Assembly (NCBI GenBank): GCA_011364965.1
Contig: RDOB01000003.1
Span: 534,524 to 598,523, forward strand
Length of the DNA stretch: 64,000 nucleotides
Source: Candidatus Heimdallarchaeota archaeon
GTDB lineage: Archaea > Asgardarchaeota > Heimdallarchaeia > Hodarchaeales > Hodarchaeaceae
Direction of reading: 5' to 3'
This document shows, in pieces, positions 36,945-46,043 of this stretch. Both the position numbers and the translations under genes were made by a program. Numbering within the stretch: position 1 is the stretch's first letter; every line of letters starts with the position of its first letter. The notes under the pieces are model-generated. The model saw only the letters and a list, made by a program, of their open reading frames with translations. It did not search any database and was not told the DNA's origin.

Positions 36945-37826
36945 CTATTGTGATTCAATGGTTAGAATATCTGATATTTTCTCCCAATATGAGGATATAT
37001 TCCAATTCTTTCCAGTTTTTATCAGACCAGAGATGGTCTCAAGTATTTCTTTCACCCTTAAAGACATTAAATAATTAATTTTTGTTGCTAGAGTAACCAA
37101 CATAAATTGTCTTTCTCCTCCTCTTACAGAATCATCAGGAATCGAATCAAAATAGAGATATCCATCTTTTTCAATATTATAGATTCTTAATAAAACACTC
37201 TGAGATTCATAATATTTTGAATGTCCATAGATTGAGACTGTTGTTTGGAACAGTTGAACACCTATTTCCTCGAGGTCAAAATCATCAACTGTATTAGGAT
37301 AGTAATTCTGAATTTTCGGGCCAAAATTTTCATCCCATAATACATAAAATAAAATTACATCATTTTTTTGCTGAATTTTATAATCATTCTTAATTTCAAG
37401 AGATTCTAAAACTGAATTTCTGATTCTCTCACTCATTTTTCTGTATTTTAATCCTTTAGCTATTTTTCCTTTTATTGTTGCAAGTAGATCTTCCTCCTCA
37501 AATGGTTTTATTATATAGTCATCTATCCCGAGAGTTTTAGCAAATCGAACGTCAGCAGGTGAACTTTTTGCAGTCAAGAAAATGAAAGGGATAAGGTTCC
37601 AATCTGGATTGTTAGAAACTTCTTGAAGAAAGTCATAACCATTCATCTCTGGCATCATGATATCGCTAAGGATTAAATCAGGGGGATTTGAGAGATTATC
37701 TAATATTTCTAAAGCTTCTTTTCCATTTGAGCCTGTATAAACTTTATATCCATTGCATGTCAGAAAAATCCTCATATTTAACATGATTTCTTGATTATCT
37801 TCAACAACAAGGATTGTATTTGACAA
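36945..37826 (-). CDS. response regulator with longin-like output domain
   Basis: 293 residues. Residues 3-125 form a complete receiver domain: acidic pocket E9-D10, phospho-acceptor D55 in LILSDIMMPEMNG, T85 in FLTAK, and K107 in IIKPFE. There is no DNA-binding domain. Residues about 155-290 have a longin/roadblock-like start (VILFYVLWDENFGPKI), as in Asgard small-GTPase partner proteins. This suggests phosphorylation controls a GTPase or a GTPase regulator. First gene of the four-gene operon; ATG 37826 follows a GAAAGAAGG-type ribosome site. Confidence 0.85.
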   Translation of the reverse strand: MSNTILVVEDNQEIMLNMRIFLTCNGYKVYTGSNGKEALEILDNLSNPPDLILSDIMMPEMNGYDFLQEVSNNPDWNLIPFIFLTAKSSPADVRFAKTLGIDDYIIKPFEEEDLLATIKGKIAKGLKYRKMSERIRNSVLESLEIKNDYKIQQKNDVILFYVLWDENFGPKIQNYYPNTVDDFDLEEIGVQLFQTTVSIYGHSKYYESQSVLLRIYNIEKDGYLYFDSIPDDSVRGGERQFMLVTLATKINYLMSLRVKEILETISGLIKTGKNWNISSYWEKISDILTIESQ

Positions 37827-38124
37827 AATTTAACCTTCTTTCCACTGTGAATTGATTATTGTAGAATGTTAAGGTCAAAATCCTCTACAACTGTTATTTA
37901 TAGCTAATTCCTCATTAAGAGAGAGGGAATTTTTTTCAAACAAGATTCTAAAAAAAATGAAACACTTAAGCTCCTAATGTGAAATGGATTTTGGAAACAC
38001 AATTATTATGGTAACTCATTATCCTGTTGTTGTCAAAATTGGGGCAGTAGTTCTCGAAGTGCAGGATGACCCGAACATTGAAAATCCTCGTTTGGAACTT
38101 TTTGCTGCTTTTTGTAAACATTTC

Positions 38125-38183
38125 ATTGGAACTCTAATATTAGTTTTCAGAAGACAAAAGAAGTAGTTATTTTTTCTTTTTTC
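38125..38183 (+). pseudogene. 3' remnant of the surface protein at 29055, with its T tract
   Basis: About 60 bases nearly identical to 30426-30486: the end of the membrane helix (IGTLILVFRRQKK), a stop and the following T-rich tract. Only about three mismatches are visible. The upstream frame is unrelated, so this is a short copied gene end. Confidence 0.7.
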
Positions 38184-38523
38184 ATTATATGTTCAATTTA
38201 TGTTGGTTATAGGTAATACCCAGTAAACTAAAAATAACTCTAATATAGAACCTTCAATCCTAAACTACCTCAATAATTTCAAGAATTCTTTAAATAATCA
38301 AACTTTCTTAATTGATAGAGTTAATCCATTATCTGTTAAAAAGATTAGGCCCCTTGGTTGGATTAGAAAAAATCCATCTATTCTTGTTAAATTATTTTGA
38401 AACATCAGAAATTACGTCAAAAATGTAAAGATTGGATCTTGAACTAGGAAAAATACTTTTCATAAAATATAAAGCACAATTATAATTAATAAACTACAGA
38501 AAAATGATTGGTGGAGAGCTGTC
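38184..38523. other. gene-free spacer
   Basis: Leader of the HMG-CoA reductase gene; GGTGGAGAG at about 38510-38518 is its ribosome site. Nothing else was recognised. Confidence 0.4.
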
Positions 38524-39711
38524 ATGTCAAAGAATTTAAAAATACCACGAGATAAAGAAAACGATTATACCAGAGATATGGCAAGAAAACGCTGTGACTT
38601 CATAAAAGAAGCAACTGGCGTAGAAATGAAACATGTAAATTCTTACTCGTTTGAACCTGACATACTACGGGGAAATATTGAAAACTTTATAGGAGTTGCT
38701 CAGGTACCCATAGGACTCGCAGGTCCCCTGCTGGTGAATGGAGAATATGCCAAGGGTGAATTCTATGTACCCCTAGCAACAAGCGAGGGTACCCTCGTAG
38801 CAAGTTATAATCGTGGAATGAAAATTATAAGAGAGTGTAGTGGTGTAAAAACAACAATTCAGGAAGAGGCAATGCAGCGAGCGCCGGCTTTCATATTCGA
38901 TGATGCACGCCAAGCACGCGATTTCGGTATCTGGCTTAAGGAACATTTTGATGAAATTAAGGCTCAAGCAGAATCCACCACAAGGATTGGCAAGCTGATA
39001 GCTATTGAGCAGTATCATGCTGGGAGATTTGTGTTTACCCGTTTTGATTACACCACAGGCGACGCAGCTGGACAAAACATGACAGGAAAGGCAACTTTCT
39101 TTGCGTGTGAATGGATCAGGCAAGTTCATCCTAATGTAAACAGATATATGATAGATGGAAATTTGTCCACCGATAAAAAGCATTCACAGATAAATGTTTT
39201 GCGAACAAGAGGGAAAAGAGTTACTGCAGAAATAATTATCCCTGAAAAAATAGTTCGCGAACGAATGAACCAATCCCCTCAAAGACTCCAGTACTATCAT
39301 CAGGTAAGCGGCATAGGCACCATGATGTCAGGAGCAGCAAATAATGGTAGTCATTCGGCCAATGGAATAACAGCACTATTTATTGCCTGCGGACAAGATG
39401 TAGCAAATGTTTCCGAGGGAGCAGCTGCGATAACCTATAGCGAGAGGACAATAGAAGGTAATTATTACTTCTCAGTCACAATACCTGCGATGATCGTGGC
39501 TACCTACGGAGGAGGAACTGGACTGGCAACCCAACAAGAGTGCCTGAAAATGCTGGGGTGTGCTGGGACGGGTAATGTGAAGAAATTCGCTGAGATTGTT
39601 GCAGGTACTGTACTTGCAGGAGAACTTTCTCTTATGAGTGCAATGCGGGTAAACATAAATGGAACTAGCGACTGGATTGAAAGTCACGATAAACTAGGTC
39701 GAAATAGATAA
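38524..39711 (+). CDS. hydroxymethylglutaryl-CoA reductase (class I-like)
   Basis: 395 residues, catalytic domain only, no membrane part. Diagnostic segments: ENFIGVAQVPIGLAGPL (opening), VPLATSEGTLVAS (catalytic Glu), TGDAAGQNM (the DAMGMN-like cofactor loop), DKKHSQIN (catalytic Lys) and GQDVANVSEG (catalytic Asp). The C-terminal ESHDKLGRNR carries the likely catalytic His, in place of the GHL-x-x-SHM form of most class I enzymes. It reduces HMG-CoA to mevalonate with NADPH, the committed step to archaeal isoprenoid lipids. The sequence seems less AT-rich than neighbouring genes, as does the acyl-CoA synthetase 84 bases downstream, so both may have been acquired together. Confidence 0.92.
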   Translation: MSKNLKIPRDKENDYTRDMARKRCDFIKEATGVEMKHVNSYSFEPDILRGNIENFIGVAQVPIGLAGPLLVNGEYAKGEFYVPLATSEGTLVASYNRGMKIIRECSGVKTTIQEEAMQRAPAFIFDDARQARDFGIWLKEHFDEIKAQAESTTRIGKLIAIEQYHAGRFVFTRFDYTTGDAAGQNMTGKATFFACEWIRQVHPNVNRYMIDGNLSTDKKHSQINVLRTRGKRVTAEIIIPEKIVRERMNQSPQRLQYYHQVSGIGTMMSGAANNGSHSANGITALFIACGQDVANVSEGAAAITYSERTIEGNYYFSVTIPAMIVATYGGGTGLATQQECLKMLGCAGTGNVKKFAEIVAGTVLAGELSLMSAMRVNINGTSDWIESHDKLGRNR

Positions 39712-39795
39712 ATTTCGAATCAATTAAAAAAGCAGGGGAAATCCTCGAGTTTCTTTGAAATTAAACATAATTAAAAAACAAGAAAGAGAGAGATA

Positions 39796-41688
39796 ATGAA
39801 CGAAAATAACAAATCGAAGAAAGGATATATCATTCCTGAAGAAGACTACAAAAAGCAAATGGAATATATCAATATAATGGACCCGTATCCCCCAGACCTT
39901 TTTTACAAACTTTTTCTTGAATACAACAAAAAAGCAAGGACAGAAGTAGGTATCAACTTTGGGAGTATAATTGAGGACGCTGCAGTAAAGTATCCCAACA
40001 GGATCGCAGTTAAGTGGGACGATAAGGACATACCTGTAACCGCGATGCAGATGATAGTACCCCATATCAAATATAAGGAATTCAATGAAAATATAAACCG
40101 CTATGCAAACTATTTTCTTAAAATAGGTCTCAAAAAGGGAGATATAATCTGTTTACTGGTTGGTAACAGGGTTGATTCCCTTATACTGCATGCAGCAGCA
40201 GCAAAAGTCGGGGCAATATCATCGATGATGAATACTGGTTGGCGATCTAATACACTTTCATACGCCATAAATCTGAACCCCTGTAAGGCCATCATAATTG
40301 GCGAAGAGTTGATCAACCTTTTCAACCAAACAAAAGCAGAAATCAATAAAACTGAGGATCAAAAATTATATTTTCTCCCTGATTCGGGTAAAATACAGAC
40401 ACCTCCTAATATTATTGATATGAAAGAAGAAATTAAAAACATGTCTATTGATAATCCTCCTACAACCAGAACTATCAGCATCTTCGATCCTTGTCACCTG
40501 GTATTTACCTCAGGTACCACTGGAGGCAAGCCTAAAGCAGCGTTTACTATGCATAAAACCATGATTGAGAATGCGTATGCCTTCGAAATGATTCTTGACT
40601 TGCAAAAGAATGACACCATCTACGCTCCACTTCCGTTTTTTCACAATACTTTTCTTACAGCAACATGGCCCCCAGCAATGAAAGCAGGTAGTGCAATTGC
40701 TATTCGAAGAAAATTCAGTGCCAGCAGGTTCTGGGATGATACTCGTAAATTCAGGGCTACAAAGTTTTGCTATGTGGGTGAGCTTTGCCGCTATCTCATG
40801 AATCAAGCTGAAAAACCTGATGACGGATTAAATCCGGTGAATGGGATTTACGGGAACGGCTTGCGACCCGAAGTATGGAAGGCCTTTAAGAAGCGCTTTA
40901 ACATCATATCGGTCAATGAGTTTTACGGATCAGCTGAACTACCCAGCGGGTTTGTTAACCAATATAACTTCGATTGTACCATCGGACGAAGCGTGAAAAA
41001 GAACGCGGTGGTAGCTTATGACATCGATAGAAATGAACCAATCAGAGATAAGGATGGATTCATACAAAAAGTCGATTTTGGTAAGGTAGGTCTATGCATC
41101 TTTGAAGTAACAGAAAAGGAACCGCTCCTAGGATACACAAATAAAGACGATACCGAAAAAAAGCTCCTTCACGATGTGTTCCAGAAGGGAGACACTTGGT
41201 TTAATACAGGTGATCTGATGAGAAACATCGGATACGGACACAGACAGTTTGTAGATAGACTCGGTGACACATTCCGCTGGCACGGCGAGAATGTATCAAC
41301 TACCGAAGTAGAAGCAGTTCTCGATTCCTCAAAACAGATCTACATATCAGCAACATATGGTGTGAAAATACCGAATACTGAAGGACGCGCGGGAATGGCA
41401 GCCGTGGTAATTTTGGATAAAACACTCGAGGAATTTGATTTCAAGAAACTTTCAGAACTACTGAAAAATAAACTGCCCGATTTTGCGATACCAAAGTTTC
41501 TAAGGTTTAAAGCAAATCTAAAACAAACTCCAACAATGAAGATCAAAAAAAATAAGCTGAAAAAAGAAGAATATGACATTACAATCATTAAAGATCCTGT
41601 ATACGTGCTTTTGCCAGGTGAAGAGACTTACCAGCCGCTAACCGCCGAGATCCTGAAGAATATGAAAAAAGGAACCTATAAATTTTAA
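39796..41688 (+). CDS. AMP-dependent acyl-CoA synthetase, FATP/very-long-chain type
   Basis: 630 residues of the ANL superfamily. The P-loop-like motif is VFTSGTTGGKPKAA; the A5 motif is NEFYGSAELP; A7/A8 reads WFNTGDLM, then DRLGDTFRWHGENVSTTEVE, the form found in fatty acid transport protein / very-long-chain synthetases; the C-terminal catalytic lysine is in TPTMKIKKNKL. It activates a carboxylic acid with ATP and CoA. No signal peptide. AGAGAGAG at about 39784-39791 is the ribosome site. It sits just after HMG-CoA reductase on the same strand, possibly one unit, but a direct link to mevalonate is not known. Confidence 0.88.
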   Translation: MNENNKSKKGYIIPEEDYKKQMEYINIMDPYPPDLFYKLFLEYNKKARTEVGINFGSIIEDAAVKYPNRIAVKWDDKDIPVTAMQMIVPHIKYKEFNENINRYANYFLKIGLKKGDIICLLVGNRVDSLILHAAAAKVGAISSMMNTGWRSNTLSYAINLNPCKAIIIGEELINLFNQTKAEINKTEDQKLYFLPDSGKIQTPPNIIDMKEEIKNMSIDNPPTTRTISIFDPCHLVFTSGTTGGKPKAAFTMHKTMIENAYAFEMILDLQKNDTIYAPLPFFHNTFLTATWPPAMKAGSAIAIRRKFSASRFWDDTRKFRATKFCYVGELCRYLMNQAEKPDDGLNPVNGIYGNGLRPEVWKAFKKRFNIISVNEFYGSAELPSGFVNQYNFDCTIGRSVKKNAVVAYDIDRNEPIRDKDGFIQKVDFGKVGLCIFEVTEKEPLLGYTNKDDTEKKLLHDVFQKGDTWFNTGDLMRNIGYGHRQFVDRLGDTFRWHGENVSTTEVEAVLDSSKQIYISATYGVKIPNTEGRAGMAAVVILDKTLEEFDFKKLSELLKNKLPDFAIPKFLRFKANLKQTPTMKIKKNKLKKEEYDITIIKDPVYVLLPGEETYQPLTAEILKNMKKGTYKF

Positions 41689-42347
41689 ATTGATGCTAGT
41701 ATGTGGCTTACACACAATGATTTCTTAGCAATAAAATCAACTATCTTATTTCCAGTACATAATATACCACAATCAATCATGATTTCATAATAATCTGAAG
41801 TTCTATTATTTGTGTTAACTACTTACATTACCTTTGTGTCATTAGATTTTTTTTTCTTTATATATTTTCTATACTGAAATGATGCAGCATAAATGAAGAA
41901 AATTTAATCAAGTTACCTGCCTTCCTCCCTAAACAATCACAGAAAGAAAGGCAATACAAAAACGAAATGGGATATATGTATTATTAAAAATCTAATACAA
42001 ACTGAAAATTCCAATTCTTAATACATCTAGATAGGTTTTAAACCTTTATTTAATTTATCAAGAGGCCAATTTTGTGTTGATCCAGTTGTTTCAAGTTCTG
42101 GGACCCACTCCATTGAAACCAAATATGCAGATAATTAATAAATGTGGTATTATGTGGTTCATCCTCTATATAGGGAAAAATAATAATAACTTAGATAACG
42201 GTATGTAATGAGCGAATCAAATATATTGCATTCTACCTAAAGGCGCAAACCTCCACGCTTAAAATACCGCAAAGCTTTCACAACCGAGAGTCAATAGCAG
42301 GAAGAGTATGGAATAAAAATCTTTTAGTTCAAAGAGAGAGAGAAAAT
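41689..42347. other. gene-free spacer
   Basis: About 660 bases without a convincing coding frame, tRNA or repeat array. TTTTTTTTTCTTTATATATTTTC around 41848-41870 may end the upstream unit. Confidence 0.35.
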
Positions 42348-42527
42348 CTATTTGGATTTAAAAAGATCGTCTAATTCAGTTATGGCGTCTTTAAAGGTAT
42401 AATTCTCGAATACACTCCGTCCTTGAAGGATTGTAGTAATCATATCCTTTTGTTGCTCAGTCATATCTTTCGTTAGTTCAGCTAAAAGGTGATTTCCATC
42501 AATAGGGGTTAGCGGATTTGTTTGCAT
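42348..42527 (-). CDS. small protein of unknown function
   Basis: 59 residues from ATG 42527 (AGG three bases upstream; the open frame reaches TTG 42542). The product is a soluble, mostly helical, acidic peptide (LTKDMTEQQKDMITTIL, then ITELDDLFKSK). Family unknown; no obvious partner. Confidence 0.45.
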   Translation of the reverse strand: MQTNPLTPIDGNHLLAELTKDMTEQQKDMITTILQGRSVFENYTFKDAITELDDLFKSK

Positions 42528-42835
42528 CCTTGAACCTCGCAATGAAAAACAAATGCCTGATGAAATTGAATATCAACCGAACACTCCACTGATCCTTATA
42601 AGGTTTTCTTCAAACACATGAACAATTGGTGTGGAAAAAGGTACACAATTTAAGCAAGGGATTAGGCGAGGTACAGTTCAACATTGAGACGTTGACCTTT
42701 TTAGTTGCAAATACTACCACAAGTTTTCGAACAAAGGAGCTTAGCTTTCTTCCTCTTTCGATGAAATTGATAACTATAAGCCATTAAGAAAAAGTCTGGT
42801 CTAGTTATCAATAATCCTCGCAAATTATAGAGAAA

Positions 42836-43051
42836 CTAGGGAATCCAGATATAATTCATCGTCTTTTCCACTCTCGTGTTAAGTGTGTGATTCCAACGAA
42901 GAGAATAAGTATCCTCCGCATAGATATATGGATACATTCCCCACCCTGCTACGTGTTCGGGTAATTGAGGCTCAATTCCGTTACGGTAACTTGGACACCT
43001 AATTTTAGCGGTTTGGTTACTACAGCCATATAAGCAATAATACTTTATCCT
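42836..43051 (-). pseudogene. open fragment of unknown family
   Basis: A 71-codon minus-strand frame, ending in TAG at 42836, has no usable start at its 5' side but looks protein-like: two Cys near CLYGC and a CPSYRNGIEPQLPEHV stretch, then WGMYPYIYAED. It lies directly downstream of a decayed oxidoreductase. I cannot name a family. It could be the end of another decayed gene. Confidence 0.3.
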
Positions 43052-43813
43052 TCAAGCATTGCTTGATTCAACGATTTCAGGCTACTTGAAAAAGGACTCT
43101 TGCTTATGATATCCAAAATAAAATCATAACTCTCTCCTCTCTTGGTGAAGCCCTCCCGAGTATAATCAAAACCTGATCAGCTCCAACGGATTTTAAAATA
43201 TCTAATTTTGTAGTACGATCTACAGCTGTTACTTCTGCACCAAAGTATTTGCAAGCTGGATAACAAAAGAACCTATTGTACCAGTAGCCCCATTAATCAG
43301 TATTTTCCGCTTTTCACGAAGATTTCCTTGTCTAAGGAAATTTAAAGCCTCGATTCCTCCAACAGGAATGGTTGTAGCTTCTTCATAACTAATACTAGTT
43401 GGTTTTAAAGCTAGTACTCCATTATTAGGATCTTCAGAGATAGAAATAAACTCAGCATATGTTTCCATACCCTAAAAATCAGTAGAGGCAAAAACCTGAT
43501 CCCCAACTTGGAATCGTTTCACTTCTTTACCAATAGCTTCTATTTCCCCAGCAAAATCCATACCAAGAATAGTGATTCTCGTCGGTTTTCTAAATCCTAT
43601 ATATACACGCATTATAAGCTTGTACCAGAAAGTTAATTTGAGACTGCGCTGTTCACAGTCTCCAGTAGACACAGATGTAGCATGAATTCTCACTAAAACC
43701 TCATCATCTTGAGGAGGTGGCTTCGGTACCTCCTGAACTAGAAGTACCTTTGGAGAACCATAATCCGTCCATATTACAGCCCTCATTTTGTTTTCACTCA
43801 ATTCTAACGCCAA
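43046..43813 (-). pseudogene. decayed MDR-family (zinc-free) NAD(P)H oxidoreductase
   Basis: Read against the intact neighbour at 43827-44768, the whole enzyme is recognisable in pieces: the N-terminus AVIWTDYGSPKVLLVQEV, GMDFAGEIEAIGKEV, the cofactor loop INGATGTIGSFVIQLA, and a later FGAEVTAVDR. It is broken by TAG at 43472-43474, a one-base loss in the A run after QLA (near 43257), and a further frame change near GADQV. At least three lesions make it a true pseudogene. Confidence 0.8.
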
Positions 43814-43826
43814 TTCTTAAGTAGCT

Positions 43827-44768
43827 CTAAACCACGGTAATAACCACATTACCTCTTTTGCGATAAGAATCAACGTACCGATAAGCTTCCACTATCTCAT
43901 CTAACGAGTAGGTTCGATCTATGACAGCTTTAAACTTCCCTGCTTCACAAAGCTCCTTGAGCTCAGCAAGAAGACCCAGTACTTGATCTTTCTTGATCTT
44001 ATCAGAAGATTTATCCACATTGAGGTAAATGCCATTTTTTTTCAATGCTTTCTTATATTCACCTTTATACCTGTCGACCGCATCAAAAATAATGTCGTAA
44101 ATTTCACCTAAATTGACAAAATCGGTGGTTTTATAGTCCACAATTACGTCAGCTCCTAATGATTTAACAAAATCGTGATTCGCACCACTACATACGGCAG
44201 TTACTTCTGCACCTAACGTTTTGGCTAATAGGAGGGCAGATGATCCGACACTACCAGAAGCTCCGTAAATAAGCATTTTTTGACCTGGTTTGATATTAGC
44301 CATTTTAATGATCCCCAAAGTCGTAATCCCGCCAGAAGGGATTACTGCTGCCTCCTTAAAACTCAAATTAGCAGGTTTTGAGGTAATAACTCCATTTTCT
44401 TTCATTGTTTTGTATTCAGCGTGCGCCCCAAATTTCTCCCAAACCGTGGAAGCCCAAACTTCATCACCAACCTTGAATTTCCTTACATCTTTTCCAACAG
44501 CTTCGATTATTCCTGATAACTCCATTCCTAGAACTCCATTCCCAACGCGTCTAAATCCTAGAAATAATCGAGCCAAAATAGACATGAAAAAAGGACCTGG
44601 AATATCTAGCCCCCGCATTCGGGAATCTCCTCGGTGTAATGAGGTAGCATGAATTTTAATCAAAACTTCAGTATCCTTAGGAATAGGTTTGTCAAATTCT
44701 CTTAGTTCTACTACCTCAGGAGGACCATATTTGGTGCAGTAAGCCACTTTCATTTTTTTACCTTCCAT
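43827..44768 (-). CDS. MDR-family NAD(P)-dependent oxidoreductase
   Basis: 313 residues of the medium-chain dehydrogenase/reductase superfamily, quinone oxidoreductase-like. The N-terminal GroES-like domain opens KVAYCTKYGPPEVVELRE and has GMELSGIIEAVGKDV; the Rossmann domain has YGASGSVGSSALLLAKTLGAEVTAVC. Zinc ligands of alcohol dehydrogenases are absent. It reduces an activated double bond or quinone with NADPH; substrate unknown. Its start overlaps the end of a truncated copy (44750-45022) and 13 bases follow it before the decayed copy, so it is the surviving member of a tandem array. Confidence 0.88.
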   Translation of the reverse strand: MEGKKMKVAYCTKYGPPEVVELREFDKPIPKDTEVLIKIHATSLHRGDSRMRGLDIPGPFFMSILARLFLGFRRVGNGVLGMELSGIIEAVGKDVRKFKVGDEVWASTVWEKFGAHAEYKTMKENGVITSKPANLSFKEAAVIPSGGITTLGIIKMANIKPGQKMLIYGASGSVGSSALLLAKTLGAEVTAVCSGANHDFVKSLGADVIVDYKTTDFVNLGEIYDIIFDAVDRYKGEYKKALKKNGIYLNVDKSSDKIKKDQVLGLLAELKELCEAGKFKAVIDRTYSLDEIVEAYRYVDSYRKRGNVVITVV

Positions 44769-45022
44769 TTCTTCAACCTTCCTAATTGAGGTCTTTTAAT
44801 ACCCGTATATAAGCGCATGGGATATCCTAACATCAGGGTCATCTTCAAACTGCGCATTTCACAGTCACCAGCCATTACCGAAACTGCTTTTACTTTTATT
44901 AGAACTTCATTTGCCATAGGCGTGGGTTTCTTTACTTCTTGAAACTGAAGGCCATCGGGTGATCCGTATTTCGTCCAGACTGTTGCCTTCATTGCCTCTC
45001 CTTCAGTCACTGTGTTCACCAT
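44750..45022 (-). pseudogene. truncated N-terminal fragment of an MDR oxidoreductase
   Basis: 90 codons matching only the first fifth to quarter of the MDR neighbours: ATVWTKYGSPDGLQFQEV, then VSVMAGDCEMRSLKMTL. It is closest to the decayed copy at 43046-43813 (shared GDCE-RSLK). The frame then runs into the start of the intact gene. The shape suggests deletion by recombination between tandem copies. Confidence 0.7.
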
Positions 45023-45184
45023 TCATGTGTTAACAACAAAATAGAATTTGTTTTAATATATTAAGCTTTGAAAACCACTTTCTTTTTTTATCTACATATT
45101 TACCAGCTAATTGCAGAAATGGAAAAAATAATCGAAAATTATCTTTCTTTGTTTAGAAAGTATATCTTATTCAATTCCAAGTTT

Positions 45185-45682
45185 CTATTTGACTTCCTCA
45201 AATGATTCCTGTTTGAGGTTTAAAGCAAACTCTTTAGCACGTTTAAAATCTTCTGCATTCGGTCGTCCTCTATTGAGACCACCAAAAAACTTTATGAAAC
45301 TATTCGTGTTAAAACCAGGGCAACTAAACTCGCCAATAATCTTGTACCCGTGGGATTGTAATTTTTCCTTGAGCGGAATATGGCATTTGGAAGTATAATT
45401 TCTGAATTCTTCTGCAAACCGACCTGGAGACCCACTAGTAGAAAAAATAAATGCTTTTTTAGTAGTAACTTGAGGAAGGGTGTCCACAAGATTGAAGATA
45501 GCTTTGTGATGAGTATCAGAATATATACCCGAACCAAAACCGATCAAATCAAAATTCTTTAGCTCTTCTGGGTTAACTTCTCGTGGAGTTTTGATTTCAG
45601 CATTCAGAACATCTGCAATGACTTTTGCGATCTTTACTGTATTTTGATGATGAATTGACTTCACAATAACTAATATTTTCAT
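45185..45682 (-). CDS. flavodoxin-like protein
   Basis: 165 residues of the flavodoxin fold. The first strand and FMN phosphate loop region reads KILVIVKSIHHQNTVKIAKVI, where the usual T/S-x-T-G-x-T loop is modified to KSIHHQNT. Later loops are GFGSGIYSDTHHKA and FSTSGSPGRF, typical of the Flavodoxin_5/FldA-like families that use FMN for electron transfer. ATG 45682 has GGAGAC a few bases upstream. It lies upstream of the MDR array on the same strand but 160 bases away; both would be redox functions. Confidence 0.8.
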   Translation of the reverse strand: MKILVIVKSIHHQNTVKIAKVIADVLNAEIKTPREVNPEELKNFDLIGFGSGIYSDTHHKAIFNLVDTLPQVTTKKAFIFSTSGSPGRFAEEFRNYTSKCHIPLKEKLQSHGYKIIGEFSCPGFNTNSFIKFFGGLNRGRPNAEDFKRAKEFALNLKQESFEEVK

Positions 45683-45801
45683 TTATATGTCTCCAAAGCA
45701 AATATATCAGCAGAGCTTCAGTACAAAAAGATATATTCGTCTTTTATCAACTTAAAAGCCCATATTTGATCATTTCTATAAAAAATTTTTATCTTTCTTT
45801 T

Positions 45802-45890
45802 TCACCGAAGACAAACTCTGATGCTACTAATCATGATGAATATAAACATTAATTCTCTCAATGTCATGAAGTCTGAAAATTGAAAATATG
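45802..45890 (-). pseudogene. 3' remnant of a Kelch surface protein gene
   Basis: The minus-strand frame gives SDFMTLRELMFIFIMISSIRVCLR and a stop; shown as short pieces it matches STDFLTLRELL, then GIFRAYLGR at the end of the Kelch protein at 47423. Bases around TTCTCTCAA-GTCA-GAAGTCTG are shared. Only the membrane-anchor end is left. Confidence 0.65.
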
Positions 45891-46043
45891 AAATGATTGA
45901 ACCAATCAATTCCAAATATGCTTGCGAATAATTCTTTTCACTTACGAAGTCTAACACTGTTTGTCAGAAGCCAGGATTACTAATAGTCTTTATCAACCAA
46001 TTCCCCCTCTAGTTGGAAGACTGGCATTTACACATTTGGTATC

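Noticed and set aside
37984..38124. plus-strand frame leading into the copied surface-protein end
   Set aside because: Its end is a copied gene end from 29055-30467 and its front has no recognised motif, so it is not a gene.
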